From DATKCA01 sp035544675 (GTDB lineage Bacteria > Acidobacteriota > Thermoanaerobaculia > Gp7-AA8): DNA of 64,000 bases. Both the position numbers and the translations under genes were made by a program. This document shows, piece after piece, positions 14,976 to 23,890 of this stretch (position 1 is its first letter; every line of letters starts with the position of its first letter). The stretch is taken from assembly GCA_035544675.1 (NCBI GenBank), contig DATKCA010000190.1, positions 69,232 to 133,231 of the forward strand. Reading direction: 5' to 3'. The notes beneath the pieces are model-generated. The model saw only the letters and a list, made by a program, of their open reading frames with translations, was not told the origin of the DNA and ran no database searches.

Positions 14976-15218
14976 ATGGCTCAGGACTTTGAACAGACTC
15001 TCAGGGAGATCTTCGGCGAGCAGATCAGCAAGTTCTCGCAGTTTCAGTCGGATCAGGTGAAAAAGCTCACCACCAAGCTGCATGAGATCGCGCGCGAGGC
15101 CGTGAAGGACGAGTTGACGCGTCTGAACACCGAGGTCGCCGATCTGCAGACCCGGCTGGCGCGGCTGGAGTCGGAGCGCGCGCAGGCCGCCGCCGAGGCC
15201 GTCGAACCGTCTTTCTGA
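14976..15218 (+). CDS. Small coiled-coil protein
   Basis: 80 residues from the ATG at 14976 (MAQDFEQTLREIFGEQ). It is wholly helical: an amphipathic N-terminal half, then a heptad coiled coil (DELTRLNTEVADLQTRLARLESERAQAAAE). No membrane segment or signal peptide. It may be a small scaffold or UbiK-like accessory factor; that resemblance is weak. Divergent from the DUF962 gene, and followed by a palindromic repeat that could terminate it. Confidence 0.65.
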   Translation: MAQDFEQTLREIFGEQISKFSQFQSDQVKKLTTKLHEIAREAVKDELTRLNTEVADLQTRLARLESERAQAAAEAVEPSF

Positions 15219-15222
15219 TTTT

Positions 15223-15312
15223 GTCATCCCGGGCGTAGCGAGGGATTTGGGGGACGGGTGGCACGGCCGCGTACCGCCCGCCACCCGGATTCCTCGCTAC
15301 GCTCGGAATGAC
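15223..15312. repeat. Palindromic repeat, GTCATTCCGAGCGTAGCGAGG family
   Basis: The left end is GTCATCCCGGGCGTAGCGAGG and the right end CCTCGCTACGCTCGGAATGAC, enclosing a GC-rich inner stem. It sits exactly between two convergent stop codons, touching the stop of the TamB-Omp85 gene. Full copies recur at 26896-26995 and 33174-33264, and a half copy at 47796. Confidence 0.88.
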
Positions 15313-18300
15313 TAGAACGGGTAACCGAGCGTGATCGAGTAGGAGAACGACCGGTCGTAGAACTGCCGGTTGAACGGGAAGCCTACGTCGAACCGCAGCG
15401 GTCCCACCGGCGAGAGGTAGCGCACTCCCACGCCGGCGCCGTAGCGCAGCTCGCCGAAGTCGATCCGGTTCGCAAACACGTTGCCGATGTCCGTGAACAC
15501 CGCGCCGCCTACGCTGCTGAAGATCGGGAAGCGGTACTCGGCGTTGACGAGGAACAGCGCGTTGCCGCCCAGCGGGACGATGCGAAAGCTGTCCCGGGTG
15601 CCATCCAGGTCGACGAGCGTGGGCTGGCATCCCGGGAATCCGCCGCGCGGCGGCGCCGGGCCCTGGCCGGGACTGACGAACTCCTGGCAGAGCGTCCCCA
15701 GCAGATCGAGCGGATACGCGCGGTGCGAGGTGTCGCCGCCAGCCGTGAAGCGCTCCGAGAGCGGGATGAAGCGCTCGTTCTCGATCGTGGCGGGATCATC
15801 AGAGCCCAGCGGCTGGATGAAGCCGACTCTTCCGGAGAGCGCCACGACCGTCCGCGCGCTCACCGGCAGATACCACGCGCCCTGAACGAACTCCTTGAGG
15901 AACTGCGAGTCGGCCGAGAAGAGCTTGAACGCGTATTCGACCGAGGCGCTGGTGAAGAATCCGCGCGTGGGGTTGATGACGTCGTTGCGCCGGTCCCAGA
16001 AGAACGTCGGCGTGACGCTGGAGATCTGGATGTCCAGCAGGTTGCGATCGATCCCCGGGATGATGACGTCCTGGTCGGCGCAGAGATCGCCCTGCAGGCA
16101 CTCCGAGATCTTGTACTGATACTGGATGGACCAGCGCGTGCGGTAACTCGACACTTTCGACGCCTCGATCGATGTGCCGCGCTGCAGGATGCGCGTTTCC
16201 TTGCGCGTGGCGTCGTCGGTCTGGAAGATCGAGATCTGCACCGGGATGTTGAAGCGGCCGATGAACGGCTCGCGATAAGTGATGAACAACTCCTGCTCCT
16301 GAAGACCGCCCGTCGTACCGACCGTCTCCAGTCCGAGATAGCGTCCGGTACCGAAGAGGTTTCGGTGAGCCACGCCAGCGGCCACGCGGAACGACGTCTC
16401 CTGCTCCCCCTGGGTCGCTGACCGCTCGGCGCGCAGACCGACGGATCCGCTAATGGCCAGGTTGCGTCCTTCCTCCACCGAGATCGCCACGTCGCGGTCG
16501 CCGACCGAGGTTCCCGACTGCTCGGGCTGAATGTCCACGCGGCTGAAGATGCCGAGGCGGTAGAGGTTCTGCTGCGCTTCGAGGATGCTGGTGTAGCTGA
16601 ACGCATCCCCCTTCTCCAGGTTCGCCTGCCGCAGGATCACCTCGGAGCTGGTGTAGGTGTTGCCGCTCACCACCACGTCGTCGACGACGATGCGCGGTCC
16701 TTCCGCGATCACATAGCTCACCGCGGCGGAGGCCTTGTCCGGACTCACAACCACACGCTCGCGGATCTGCACTTCGGAATTGCCGCGGTTGGCGTAGAAG
16801 GTCTGCAGCGCCACTACGTCCTCGCGCAGAAGCTGAGGGTTGAGGGGCCCGCCCGCTTTCAGCCGCAGGCGCGGCAGGTTGTCCGCCGCGACCTGTTCGG
16901 CTCCCTCCAGCCTGACGCCGCTCACCAGAGTCTGCGGCCCTTCGGTGATGGGAAACGTGATGACGAGTGTGCCGTCCGCGTTCGCCGCCGGAACAGGAGC
17001 GCCGACGACCGCCTCCGAGAAGCCGTCCAGCCGGTAGTGCGACTCGAGCGCGTCGCGGTCTTCGCTGATCTGCTCGCGGGTGACGCCGGTCGGGCGGCGG
17101 AACAGCGACGCGATGATTCCGCGGAAGCCTCCGCGCGGTGCCGTGGCCACCACGTCTTCGAGCTCGTCGTCCGACAGCTGGACGTTCCCCGTGAACTCGA
17201 CGCCGGTCAGCCGGTAACGCGGTCCGGGCTTGACGTCGAACGTGACGACCCAGGTATCGCCGGCCATGCCGCTCTCGGTGTCCACGGCCGCATTGAGATG
17301 ACCGCGTTGCTGGTAGGTCCTGACGATGTCCTGGGAGGCGCGCTCGATGGCGTCTTCGCTGTACGCCTGATCGCCGCGGAAGGGAAGCAGACGGCGCACC
17401 GCGCTGCGATCGACACCGGTGACCTCGACGCGCACCGGCGCCCCGGCGTTGACCCGGTAGCGAAGACTGACGGTCTTCGTCGCATCGTCGTAGACGTGCT
17501 CGACGAACTCCACCTCGGCGCGACGGTAGTTCTCCCGGGAGAGGAAGTCCTTGATGCGCTCGACGTCCCCTCGGGCCCGTTCGATCCGAAAGATCGCACC
17601 GGGCTTCTCGCGCATCCGGTCGATGAGCTGCTCCGGGGTGAAGGGAGCGATCTGGCCTTCGATGTTCACGGTTGCCACCCGCGCTCGCGGCCCGGTGGTC
17701 ACGTTGAACGTGATCCCCGCGGCGTTGCGCTCGCGGAAGAAGGTCGTTTCCGGATCGACAGTGGCCTCGAGGTAGCCCTGGCGAACGAGCTCCTCCTGAA
17801 TCGCCACCGAGCTGTCGTCGACTGCATTGAGGGAGAGGACGTGGCCGAGCCTGATGGTCAGTCTCCGTTCCGCGTTGCGGCGCTCGTTCCCGGCCAGGCC
17901 GTCGAAGTCGATCTCCTCGACGCGGTAGTTGAGCGAGAGAGTGAACGTGACGATCGTGCCATCCGGACCTGGCTCGGCGTCGACGCGGATGTCGCGGAAG
18001 TTGCCGGTCGAGTAGAGGGACTTGATCGTGGACTGGACCTCGCGCCGGGTAAGCGGATCCCCGGGATCGAGCGTCACGTACTGCTCGAGCGCGGACGTAT
18101 CGAACCCGCCGTCGGCCGTGAACCGCACCTCGGAGACCGCGCCGTCGGGCGGGATGGGAACGACGTCGGTGACGGGCGGGGGGGGAACGAGTGCGGCCTG
18201 CACCTCCCCGTCGCCGAGCGTGCCGAAGGAGAGGAACGGCTCGCCGCGACCGCGTTCGCCCCACGTCCACTGCCCGGGGTATCGGCGGCGGAAACGCGCG

Positions 18301-21300
18301 TCGACGCGGTACTCGCGCTGCTGCTCGTCGCGCGTGAGCTGAAGGGTCCAGTCGCGGGTGGCCAGCCACTCGATCACTTCCCGGCTCTGGTGCGTGGTGA
18401 GGTTGTAGACGATGAGGACGCGGACGTTGTCGGAGACGCGCTTCTCGAACGTGACGCGTGGCTCGGGCCCGGAGCCCGTCGTGTCGAGAAGGCCGGGGTC
18501 GTACGTGAACGAGTCGGCGAAAGGCAGAATGCGCGAGCCCAGGCCGGAGATCAGGTTCTGCATGACGAAGGAGCGGCCGACCAGTGCCGCGCCCGGGCCG
18601 CCGCCGGCATCGCTCCCGCGCATCAGCCCGCCCAGTCCGATCAGCGAGAACAGAGTGATGTCGCTGGCGGGAGGGTCGCTGGTGATCGTCGGCGTGATGC
18701 GGTCGAGCGTGCCGGTGATGTTGACCGTCAGTTCGATCGGCCCGCTCTCCACTTCGGACGAGAAGCCGGTGCTGGAGACGCGACCTTCCAGCGTGACGTC
18801 GAAGTACGGATCGATGCGGAACGGATTCTGAAACGTGATCGTGCCGCGAACGAGACGGTAATCGACGTTCTGGAAAGTGACCGTGCCACCCTCGTCGAGG
18901 TCGACTGTGCCCAGGATGACCGGATTGGCGAGCGTGCCGGCGAGCTCGATCTCGGCGCTGCCGGTCAGATCCGCGATGTTGTTCTCCACCGCCAGGGTCT
19001 CGTTCGCCACCATGCGGATGCGGAGATCGACGCGCTCCTGCCACGAGGCGGCGACGATGGGAGTGATGCCGCGCCGCGAGAGGATCACGTTCAGCAGCGC
19101 CTGCTGGAATTCGAAGTCGCGGAAATACAGCGCGCGACCGACCACGACGTCACCCTGGACGACGATGCGCTCGACGTCGCCGCTGACGAGCAGGTCGAAG
19201 TTGCCTTCGATGGTCAGCCCCTCGAAATACCGCAGCGCGACGTTCTGCCCCTTCAGCGTGATGCGCGCGCGCTGCGGCGTCAGCCCGTCGACCACGACCG
19301 AGCCGCCGGCGAAGACGGTTCCCCCTCCCACCGTGGCGCGCAGCGACTCGATGTCGATCGTGTCGCCCCGGAACAACAGGCGGCCGTTGATCCGATCAAT
19401 GACCTGCGGAAACCCGGCGAACGCCACTTGCGCATCCTCGAGCTCCGCCGATCCGGTCAGCAACGGCCTGGAGACCGTCCCGCGCACGTCGACCGCGACC
19501 GACAGATGACCCTCGGCCTGTACGTCGGCCATGAAGAGCTGCAGCAGCGCCGCCTCGATGCGGCCGCGCAGGTCGATGCCCAGCCGCTTCTCGCCCGTGA
19601 CGCCGGCGAAGCCTGTGACCGCGAACGTCGACCCGTTGCTCTGCACTTCGAAGTCGTCCATCGTCACACGGCCGTCACGCATGGAGAATCGCAGCGGGCG
19701 CGTCGCAGCCAGCTCGTGCTCGGACACACGGAGGTCGAGCGTGGGCACGCTACCCTCGATGATCAGCTCATCGAGCGGAGTGAGCCTTCCCCCCAGCTGC
19801 AGATCGACGATGAAGTTCCCCGACGCCGGAACGGTGGCCGTGTCCGCAGACAGCGCGAGGAGCCGGGCCACGTCCGACACGGTGATCCTCACGTTGCCGT
19901 CGACGCTGAGGTTCTCGCCCACCGCGCCGTCTCCTTCGATGCTCAGGACGTTCGCAGCGGATCCTCTGATGACCAGTCTGCCGCCGCGGATGGCGACGTA
20001 GAGCGATGGGGGTGGCGCATCGGGCGGAAGCGAGAGCCCCTCCAGCGTCGCTTCGTTGAGCGTCGCCTCGAGGACCAGCTCGGGGTTCTCGAACGTCCCA
20101 CCGCCGGCGGACGTGATCGCGAGCCTCCCGCCGAAGAGATCCTGCAGGTCTTTCAGAAGCTGGAGGCGCGACAGGTCGAGTGAGCCGGAAGCGATCTCGT
20201 AACTGAACTGATCCGTGTTGAGATCGAGCTCGGCACGCCCGGTGATCTGTCCGGCCGGCGCGCTGACCGATATGCCGGTCGCGCGCAGTCGTCCTTCCGT
20301 GAACGTGATGTCGGCGCTGGCCACGTCGATCGGCTCACCGTAAATGGATCCGCGCCGCACCGTCACCGCGCCCGATCCCTCCAGCCGCGCCTTCGGCCCC
20401 TCGATGTGCAGCGATCCGGTGAGATCCCCGGCCACAGGAATCTCGCCGAAGTCGAAGAACGCGGCGATGTCGGCTACCGGAAACTCGCGCGCGTCGATGT
20501 CGAGATTGAACTGGACATTGCCCTCGCCGGGCGCCCAGGCCACGTCGCCGCGAAGGCTCAGGTCGGACTCGGCGCGGCGGATCGTCAGCCCGGCGAACGT
20601 CACCTTGCCGGACTCCGGCGAGCCGGTGACCAGGAGGCGTCCGGTTCCTCGTCCGGCCAGCGCGAAGTCGAGATCCATGGCCTTGACGGCGCGGTCGACC
20701 GGGTAGTTCTCCGCATCGACCGCAATGTCGAAGCGTGGGGAAGGACCGCGGTCCGGGAACGCCACGGTTCCGGTCACGGCCAGCCGGCCGGTGCCGTCCG
20801 AGAAAACGGCGCGGTCGAACGTGAGAACGCTTCTCACCCCGTCGTAACGCAGATCGATGTCGGCGGCACCGAGGAGCACGTTGTTGTATTGAACGCCGGT
20901 GCCGGCGACGCGGGCGGCGACCTCGGGCGTCTTGATCGGGCCGCGCACCGTTCCGACGATCGTGCCCGAGCCACCCAGGCCGAGAAGCTCGAAGTCGTCT
21001 TTGCCGGCCGAGCGCGCGAAGTTGTACGCCAGCCGGTCCAGCTCGGAGAAGTCGCTGCTCCGTACGTTGACTCTCCAGTCCGTTCCGATGTCGTCGATGC
21101 GCAGCGTTCCGGTGATGTTCAGCTGCGTCCGGTCGGTGTCGAGATCGAGGCGGCGGAAGCCGACGATGCCGCGGCTGAGCGTGAAGTCCGTGGAGCCGGC
21201 GATGGGGATCGGATATCTCGCCTCAGAGAATGCGACGGCGTTCTTCGCCAGCCTCGCACTCCCCTCGCCGGCGCCGTCGAGCACCTTGTCCTTGTTCCAG

Positions 21301-22577
21301 CGATAGGTGAGCTGACCGGTGGCGGCCGCGCGCAGGCCGGTGTCCTCGACGCCCCAGTCCGAGAAGAGCTTCTCGACCGAGATGCCGTCGTAGCGGAGCG
21401 CGACGTTCATCGGGTACGGCTCGCCGTACTGCGACAGCCGGTAATCGGCGGAGACGCTGCCGCCGCCGTACTGCGCGGACTTGACGTTGACCACCGCCCC
21501 CTGGCCGGTCACGTCGAGCGTGCCTTCGGCCGCGGTGAGCTCGTAGGTGTCGGCGACGATGGCCGGGGAGACCCATCCGCCGGCCAGACGGAAGTCGCCC
21601 TGCCGTCCGGTCAGACGCGTGTCGAGCGACAGCGTGCCGCCCAGCGTGCGGTCGACGCGGAAGATCTCCCGGATGCGCTCCAGCGCGATCTGCGAGGTGA
21701 CCCGCAGGTCGTAGACCCCTTCGGTGAGCGGCTCGAGCTTGCCGCTGACGAAGGTCTCCACGCCGCGGCCGCGCAACGCGATCGAGTTCAGGGCCAGGAT
21801 GCCCGGCGTGTAGCGGAACTCCCCGCGCAGATCGAGGTCGAGCGGCTCGTAGTCCTGGATGCGCAGCTGAAGGACCGGCGAGGACATCACGCCCGCATAG
21901 AGACCCTCGGCGCGCGTGATGGTGATGTCGGAGGAAAAATCGGTGGTCTGCGCGGTGATCTGGTGCCTGCGATCGAGGAAGAGGAGCGATCCGCCGCGCA
22001 CGTACATGCGGTCGAACTCGATGCGCACGATCTCGTATCGGCTTCGCGGGCCGCTCTTCCATTGCGGAAAGTTGTGCGTGAGCGCCGAGCCTTCCGGATA
22101 AATCTCGAAGTTGACCGCCGGGCCGATGACGTCGATGCGGCCGACGTCGATCGTGCGTGTGCGGAACGATCCCAGTCCGCCGCTGATCTCCAATCTCTTT
22201 ACCGTGGCGAAGTAGGGGCTCACCGCGCCGGGCGCGTTGGCGATGCGCAGGTCGTGGAGGATGGCTTTCGTCGGCCGGAACCATCCGGCCCGCAGAACCT
22301 CCACGCGCCCGATGGTGACGTTGCGGTTCAGACGCTGCTCGAGCGTCTTCTCCACACGCTGCCTGACGACGTTCTCGATGTATGCGGTCTGGATGATCCA
22401 GGGGATGGCGAAGAGGACGAGGACGAGGACGACGCCGCCGCCAGCGAACAGCCAGAGCATGGCCCGGAGGCATCCCCACATGGGCCCCTTGCGCTGCCGC
22501 TCGCGCGCAGACCGGTGATGACCCGGTCCGGTCTCGTGCGGAAACAGCGTCTGGCTGTCGGAGTTGTTCTGGTCCAT
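15312..22577 (-). CDS. TamB-like translocation protein fused to a seven-POTRA Omp85 (TamA/BamA-like) barrel
   Basis: 2421 residues from the ATG at 22577 (MDQNNSDSQT). A GTG 42 bases upstream lies inside a palindromic repeat and is less likely. A cytoplasmic tail and one transmembrane anchor (about 35-60) precede a very long AsmA/TamB-type beta-repeat region to about residue 1460, ending in a DUF490 domain (about 1150-1450, with LIGLGGLMRGSD and FEKRVSDNVRVLIVYNL). After a Pro-rich joint (LVPPPPVTDVVPIPP, near 1465) come seven POTRA-like units (about 1470-2030) and a 16-strand barrel with YREPFIG and GGDTSHRAYP, ending in LGYPF. In E. coli TamA and TamB are separate proteins that cooperate in envelope transport. 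Here one polypeptide would span both membranes. No frame break is seen. Confidence 0.92.
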   Translation of the reverse strand: MDQNNSDSQTLFPHETGPGHHRSARERQRKGPMWGCLRAMLWLFAGGGVVLVLVLFAIPWIIQTAYIENVVRQRVEKTLEQRLNRNVTIGRVEVLRAGWFRPTKAILHDLRIANAPGAVSPYFATVKRLEISGGLGSFRTRTIDVGRIDVIGPAVNFEIYPEGSALTHNFPQWKSGPRSRYEIVRIEFDRMYVRGGSLLFLDRRHQITAQTTDFSSDITITRAEGLYAGVMSSPVLQLRIQDYEPLDLDLRGEFRYTPGILALNSIALRGRGVETFVSGKLEPLTEGVYDLRVTSQIALERIREIFRVDRTLGGTLSLDTRLTGRQGDFRLAGGWVSPAIVADTYELTAAEGTLDVTGQGAVVNVKSAQYGGGSVSADYRLSQYGEPYPMNVALRYDGISVEKLFSDWGVEDTGLRAAATGQLTYRWNKDKVLDGAGEGSARLAKNAVAFSEARYPIPIAGSTDFTLSRGIVGFRRLDLDTDRTQLNITGTLRIDDIGTDWRVNVRSSDFSELDRLAYNFARSAGKDDFELLGLGGSGTIVGTVRGPIKTPEVAARVAGTGVQYNNVLLGAADIDLRYDGVRSVLTFDRAVFSDGTGRLAVTGTVAFPDRGPSPRFDIAVDAENYPVDRAVKAMDLDFALAGRGTGRLLVTGSPESGKVTFAGLTIRRAESDLSLRGDVAWAPGEGNVQFNLDIDAREFPVADIAAFFDFGEIPVAGDLTGSLHIEGPKARLEGSGAVTVRRGSIYGEPIDVASADITFTEGRLRATGISVSAPAGQITGRAELDLNTDQFSYEIASGSLDLSRLQLLKDLQDLFGGRLAITSAGGGTFENPELVLEATLNEATLEGLSLPPDAPPPSLYVAIRGGRLVIRGSAANVLSIEGDGAVGENLSVDGNVRITVSDVARLLALSADTATVPASGNFIVDLQLGGRLTPLDELIIEGSVPTLDLRVSEHELAATRPLRFSMRDGRVTMDDFEVQSNGSTFAVTGFAGVTGEKRLGIDLRGRIEAALLQLFMADVQAEGHLSVAVDVRGTVSRPLLTGSAELEDAQVAFAGFPQVIDRINGRLLFRGDTIDIESLRATVGGGTVFAGGSVVVDGLTPQRARITLKGQNVALRYFEGLTIEGNFDLLVSGDVERIVVQGDVVVGRALYFRDFEFQQALLNVILSRRGITPIVAASWQERVDLRIRMVANETLAVENNIADLTGSAEIELAGTLANPVILGTVDLDEGGTVTFQNVDYRLVRGTITFQNPFRIDPYFDVTLEGRVSSTGFSSEVESGPIELTVNITGTLDRITPTITSDPPASDITLFSLIGLGGLMRGSDAGGGPGAALVGRSFVMQNLISGLGSRILPFADSFTYDPGLLDTTGSGPEPRVTFEKRVSDNVRVLIVYNLTTHQSREVIEWLATRDWTLQLTRDEQQREYRVDARFRRRYPGQWTWGERGRGEPFLSFGTLGDGEVQAALVPPPPVTDVVPIPPDGAVSEVRFTADGGFDTSALEQYVTLDPGDPLTRREVQSTIKSLYSTGNFRDIRVDAEPGPDGTIVTFTLSLNYRVEEIDFDGLAGNERRNAERRLTIRLGHVLSLNAVDDSSVAIQEELVRQGYLEATVDPETTFFRERNAAGITFNVTTGPRARVATVNIEGQIAPFTPEQLIDRMREKPGAIFRIERARGDVERIKDFLSRENYRRAEVEFVEHVYDDATKTVSLRYRVNAGAPVRVEVTGVDRSAVRRLLPFRGDQAYSEDAIERASQDIVRTYQQRGHLNAAVDTESGMAGDTWVVTFDVKPGPRYRLTGVEFTGNVQLSDDELEDVVATAPRGGFRGIIASLFRRPTGVTREQISEDRDALESHYRLDGFSEAVVGAPVPAANADGTLVITFPITEGPQTLVSGVRLEGAEQVAADNLPRLRLKAGGPLNPQLLREDVVALQTFYANRGNSEVQIRERVVVSPDKASAAVSYVIAEGPRIVVDDVVVSGNTYTSSEVILRQANLEKGDAFSYTSILEAQQNLYRLGIFSRVDIQPEQSGTSVGDRDVAISVEEGRNLAISGSVGLRAERSATQGEQETSFRVAAGVAHRNLFGTGRYLGLETVGTTGGLQEQELFITYREPFIGRFNIPVQISIFQTDDATRKETRILQRGTSIEASKVSSYRTRWSIQYQYKISECLQGDLCADQDVIIPGIDRNLLDIQISSVTPTFFWDRRNDVINPTRGFFTSASVEYAFKLFSADSQFLKEFVQGAWYLPVSARTVVALSGRVGFIQPLGSDDPATIENERFIPLSERFTAGGDTSHRAYPLDLLGTLCQEFVSPGQGPAPPRGGFPGCQPTLVDLDGTRDSFRIVPLGGNALFLVNAEYRFPIFSSVGGAVFTDIGNVFANRIDFGELRYGAGVGVRYLSPVGPLRFDVGFPFNRQFYDRSFSYSITLGYPF

Positions 22578-22590
22578 CCTGCGGTCTGCG

Positions 22591-22619
22591 GCGCCCCGCC
22601 AGGAACGGCGGCGCTCCAC
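22591..22619. repeat. Palindromic repeat, GCCGCCAGGAACGGCGGCGCTCCA type
   Basis: CCGCC and GGCGG arms around AGGAAC. Located between glycerate kinase and the TamB-Omp85 gene. Same family as the two copies inside glycerate kinase. Confidence 0.75.
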
Positions 22620-22623
22620 TTTG

Positions 22624-23859
22624 CTAGGTACGGGCCACTAAGTACAAGTCCCGCAAGTTGTTGCCCGTCGGCGGAATGATAATCGGTCGGCCGATGAGAC
22701 CGATGGCGGAAAGGCTGTCGGACCTGGAGAGGGCGTCCTCGAGCGGCGCCGGGTCGGACACGCCTCTGTCGACGATGGCGCCGGCCACCCCGCTGTTGCC
22801 GTCGACGCCGTCGGAGCTTCCGAAGAGCGCCAGGAGTGGAGCGGCGGCCGTGCGGCCCTCGTCTCGCCGCCAGGAATGGCGGCGCTCCACCAGCGCGAAA
22901 CGCACCGCCACCTCCAGGCAACGCCCGCCCTTGCCTGCTCCGTGCGCGACGACGGTCGGCTCGCCGCCGGCGACGAGCACTTCGCCTTCGCTCAGCTCGC
23001 TGGCCTTGCGCGCCAGCAGCTCCGCGGCGGCCTCGACATCGCTCTCGATCTGGTCCTCGAGGACGACCGGGCGATGTCCCGCATCGGCAGCGAGGCGCGC
23101 CGCGGCGCGAACCATCGTGCTGTTGTCCGCGATGATCGCCGCGCTGGCGCGCTCGATCTGGCGGACCGTCTCCGGAAGATCCTCATCCCGCAGTTTCTCG
23201 ATGATGCTCTGGCAGCCGCCGACGCGCTCGAGAATCGCAATGGCCTGCGCCTTCGTCGAGCTGTCGGAAAGCGTCGGGCCCGATGCCACCGACGAACGAT
23301 CGCCGGTGGCGACATCGGAATAGAGCATCGTCACCGGGCGGCCGCGTACGAGCAAGCCGAGGCGTCCGCCTTTGATCGCGGAGAGGTGTTTGCGGACGAC
23401 GTTCATCTGGTCGATGGGAATGCCTGCGGCCACGATGCGGCGGCCGGCCTCGATGAGATCCTGGCGCGTGAACCACGGCTCGAGCGGCGCCTCCACGCAC
23501 GCCGAGCCTCCGCCGGAGATGAGGAAGAGGATGTCGTCGTGATCGCGCACGAAGTCGAGCATCCGATGTCCCGCGTCGAAGCTCCCCTCGTCCGGAATGG
23601 GATGCCCGCCGCGAAAGACGTGTGGAGCGCGGCGCGTGTCGCGCGGCGGTGGATACCCATGAGGGATCACTACGAACGCGTCATCGAATGACGGAACCCC
23701 GTCCAGCAGCCCTCCGGCGCACTTGCCGATGGCCACCACTGTTCGCGGGTGGGGCGCCGCCATTCCTGGCGGCCCATCCCCCGCAAGTGCCTGACGTACG
23801 GCCTCCTCGGGCCGGCAGTTTTCCAGGGTCCGGCGGTACAGCGTTTCCAAATCGATCAC
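22624..23859 (-). CDS. Glycerate 2-kinase (MOFRL family, GckA/TtuD-like)
   Basis: 411 residues from the GTG at 23859 (VIDLETLYRRTLE). It phosphorylates D-glycerate to 2-phosphoglycerate, which enolase in this window could use. Motifs: VVAIGKCAGGLLDG, PHGYPPP, GGHPIPDEGS, LFLISGGGSACVEAP, NVVRKHLSAIKGGRL, SDVATGD and the MOFRL end GSSDGVDGNSGVAGAIVD. Two loops carry in-frame copies of a palindromic repeat: GDGPPGMAAPHPRT near residues 28-41 and VERRHSWRRDEGRTAA near 325-340. Both are where family members have short loops. Divergent from the diguanylate cyclase across about 30 bp. Confidence 0.9.
   Translation of the reverse strand: MIDLETLYRRTLENCRPEEAVRQALAGDGPPGMAAPHPRTVVAIGKCAGGLLDGVPSFDDAFVVIPHGYPPPRDTRRAPHVFRGGHPIPDEGSFDAGHRMLDFVRDHDDILFLISGGGSACVEAPLEPWFTRQDLIEAGRRIVAAGIPIDQMNVVRKHLSAIKGGRLGLLVRGRPVTMLYSDVATGDRSSVASGPTLSDSSTKAQAIAILERVGGCQSIIEKLRDEDLPETVRQIERASAAIIADNSTMVRAAARLAADAGHRPVVLEDQIESDVEAAAELLARKASELSEGEVLVAGGEPTVVAHGAGKGGRCLEVAVRFALVERRHSWRRDEGRTAAAPLLALFGSSDGVDGNSGVAGAIVDRGVSDPAPLEDALSRSDSLSAIGLIGRPIIIPPTGNNLRDLYLVART
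22866..22889. repeat. In-frame palindromic repeat inside glycerate kinase (C-terminal copy)
   Basis: GCCGCCAGGAATGGCGGC followed by GCTCCA. It differs from the intergenic copy at 22591 by only a few bases and encodes part of a loop insertion in the MOFRL domain. Confidence 0.75.
23751..23776. repeat. In-frame palindromic repeat inside glycerate kinase (N-terminal copy)
   Basis: GCGCCGCCATTCCTGGCGGC, in the opposite orientation to the copy at 22866. It encodes the GPPGMAAPHP loop before VVAIGK. Confidence 0.75.
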
Positions 23860-23890
23860 GAGAGGATTATCCTTTGAATAAGTGTCCGGA

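Noticed and set aside
16450..19044. An 864-codon frame on the minus strand in another phase
   Set aside because: Out-of-phase shadow of the Omp85 part, dominated by Arg/Gly/Asp.
17037..20183. A 1048-codon open frame on the plus strand antisense to the TamB-Omp85 gene
   Set aside because: It is Arg/Asp/Glu/Val-rich shadow sequence with no recognisable motif. High GC leaves long antisense frames open, and the minus strand has clear domains.
20406..22679. A 757-codon plus-strand open frame in the same region
   Set aside because: Same reason: a shadow of the TamB domain, low-complexity composition, no start signal.
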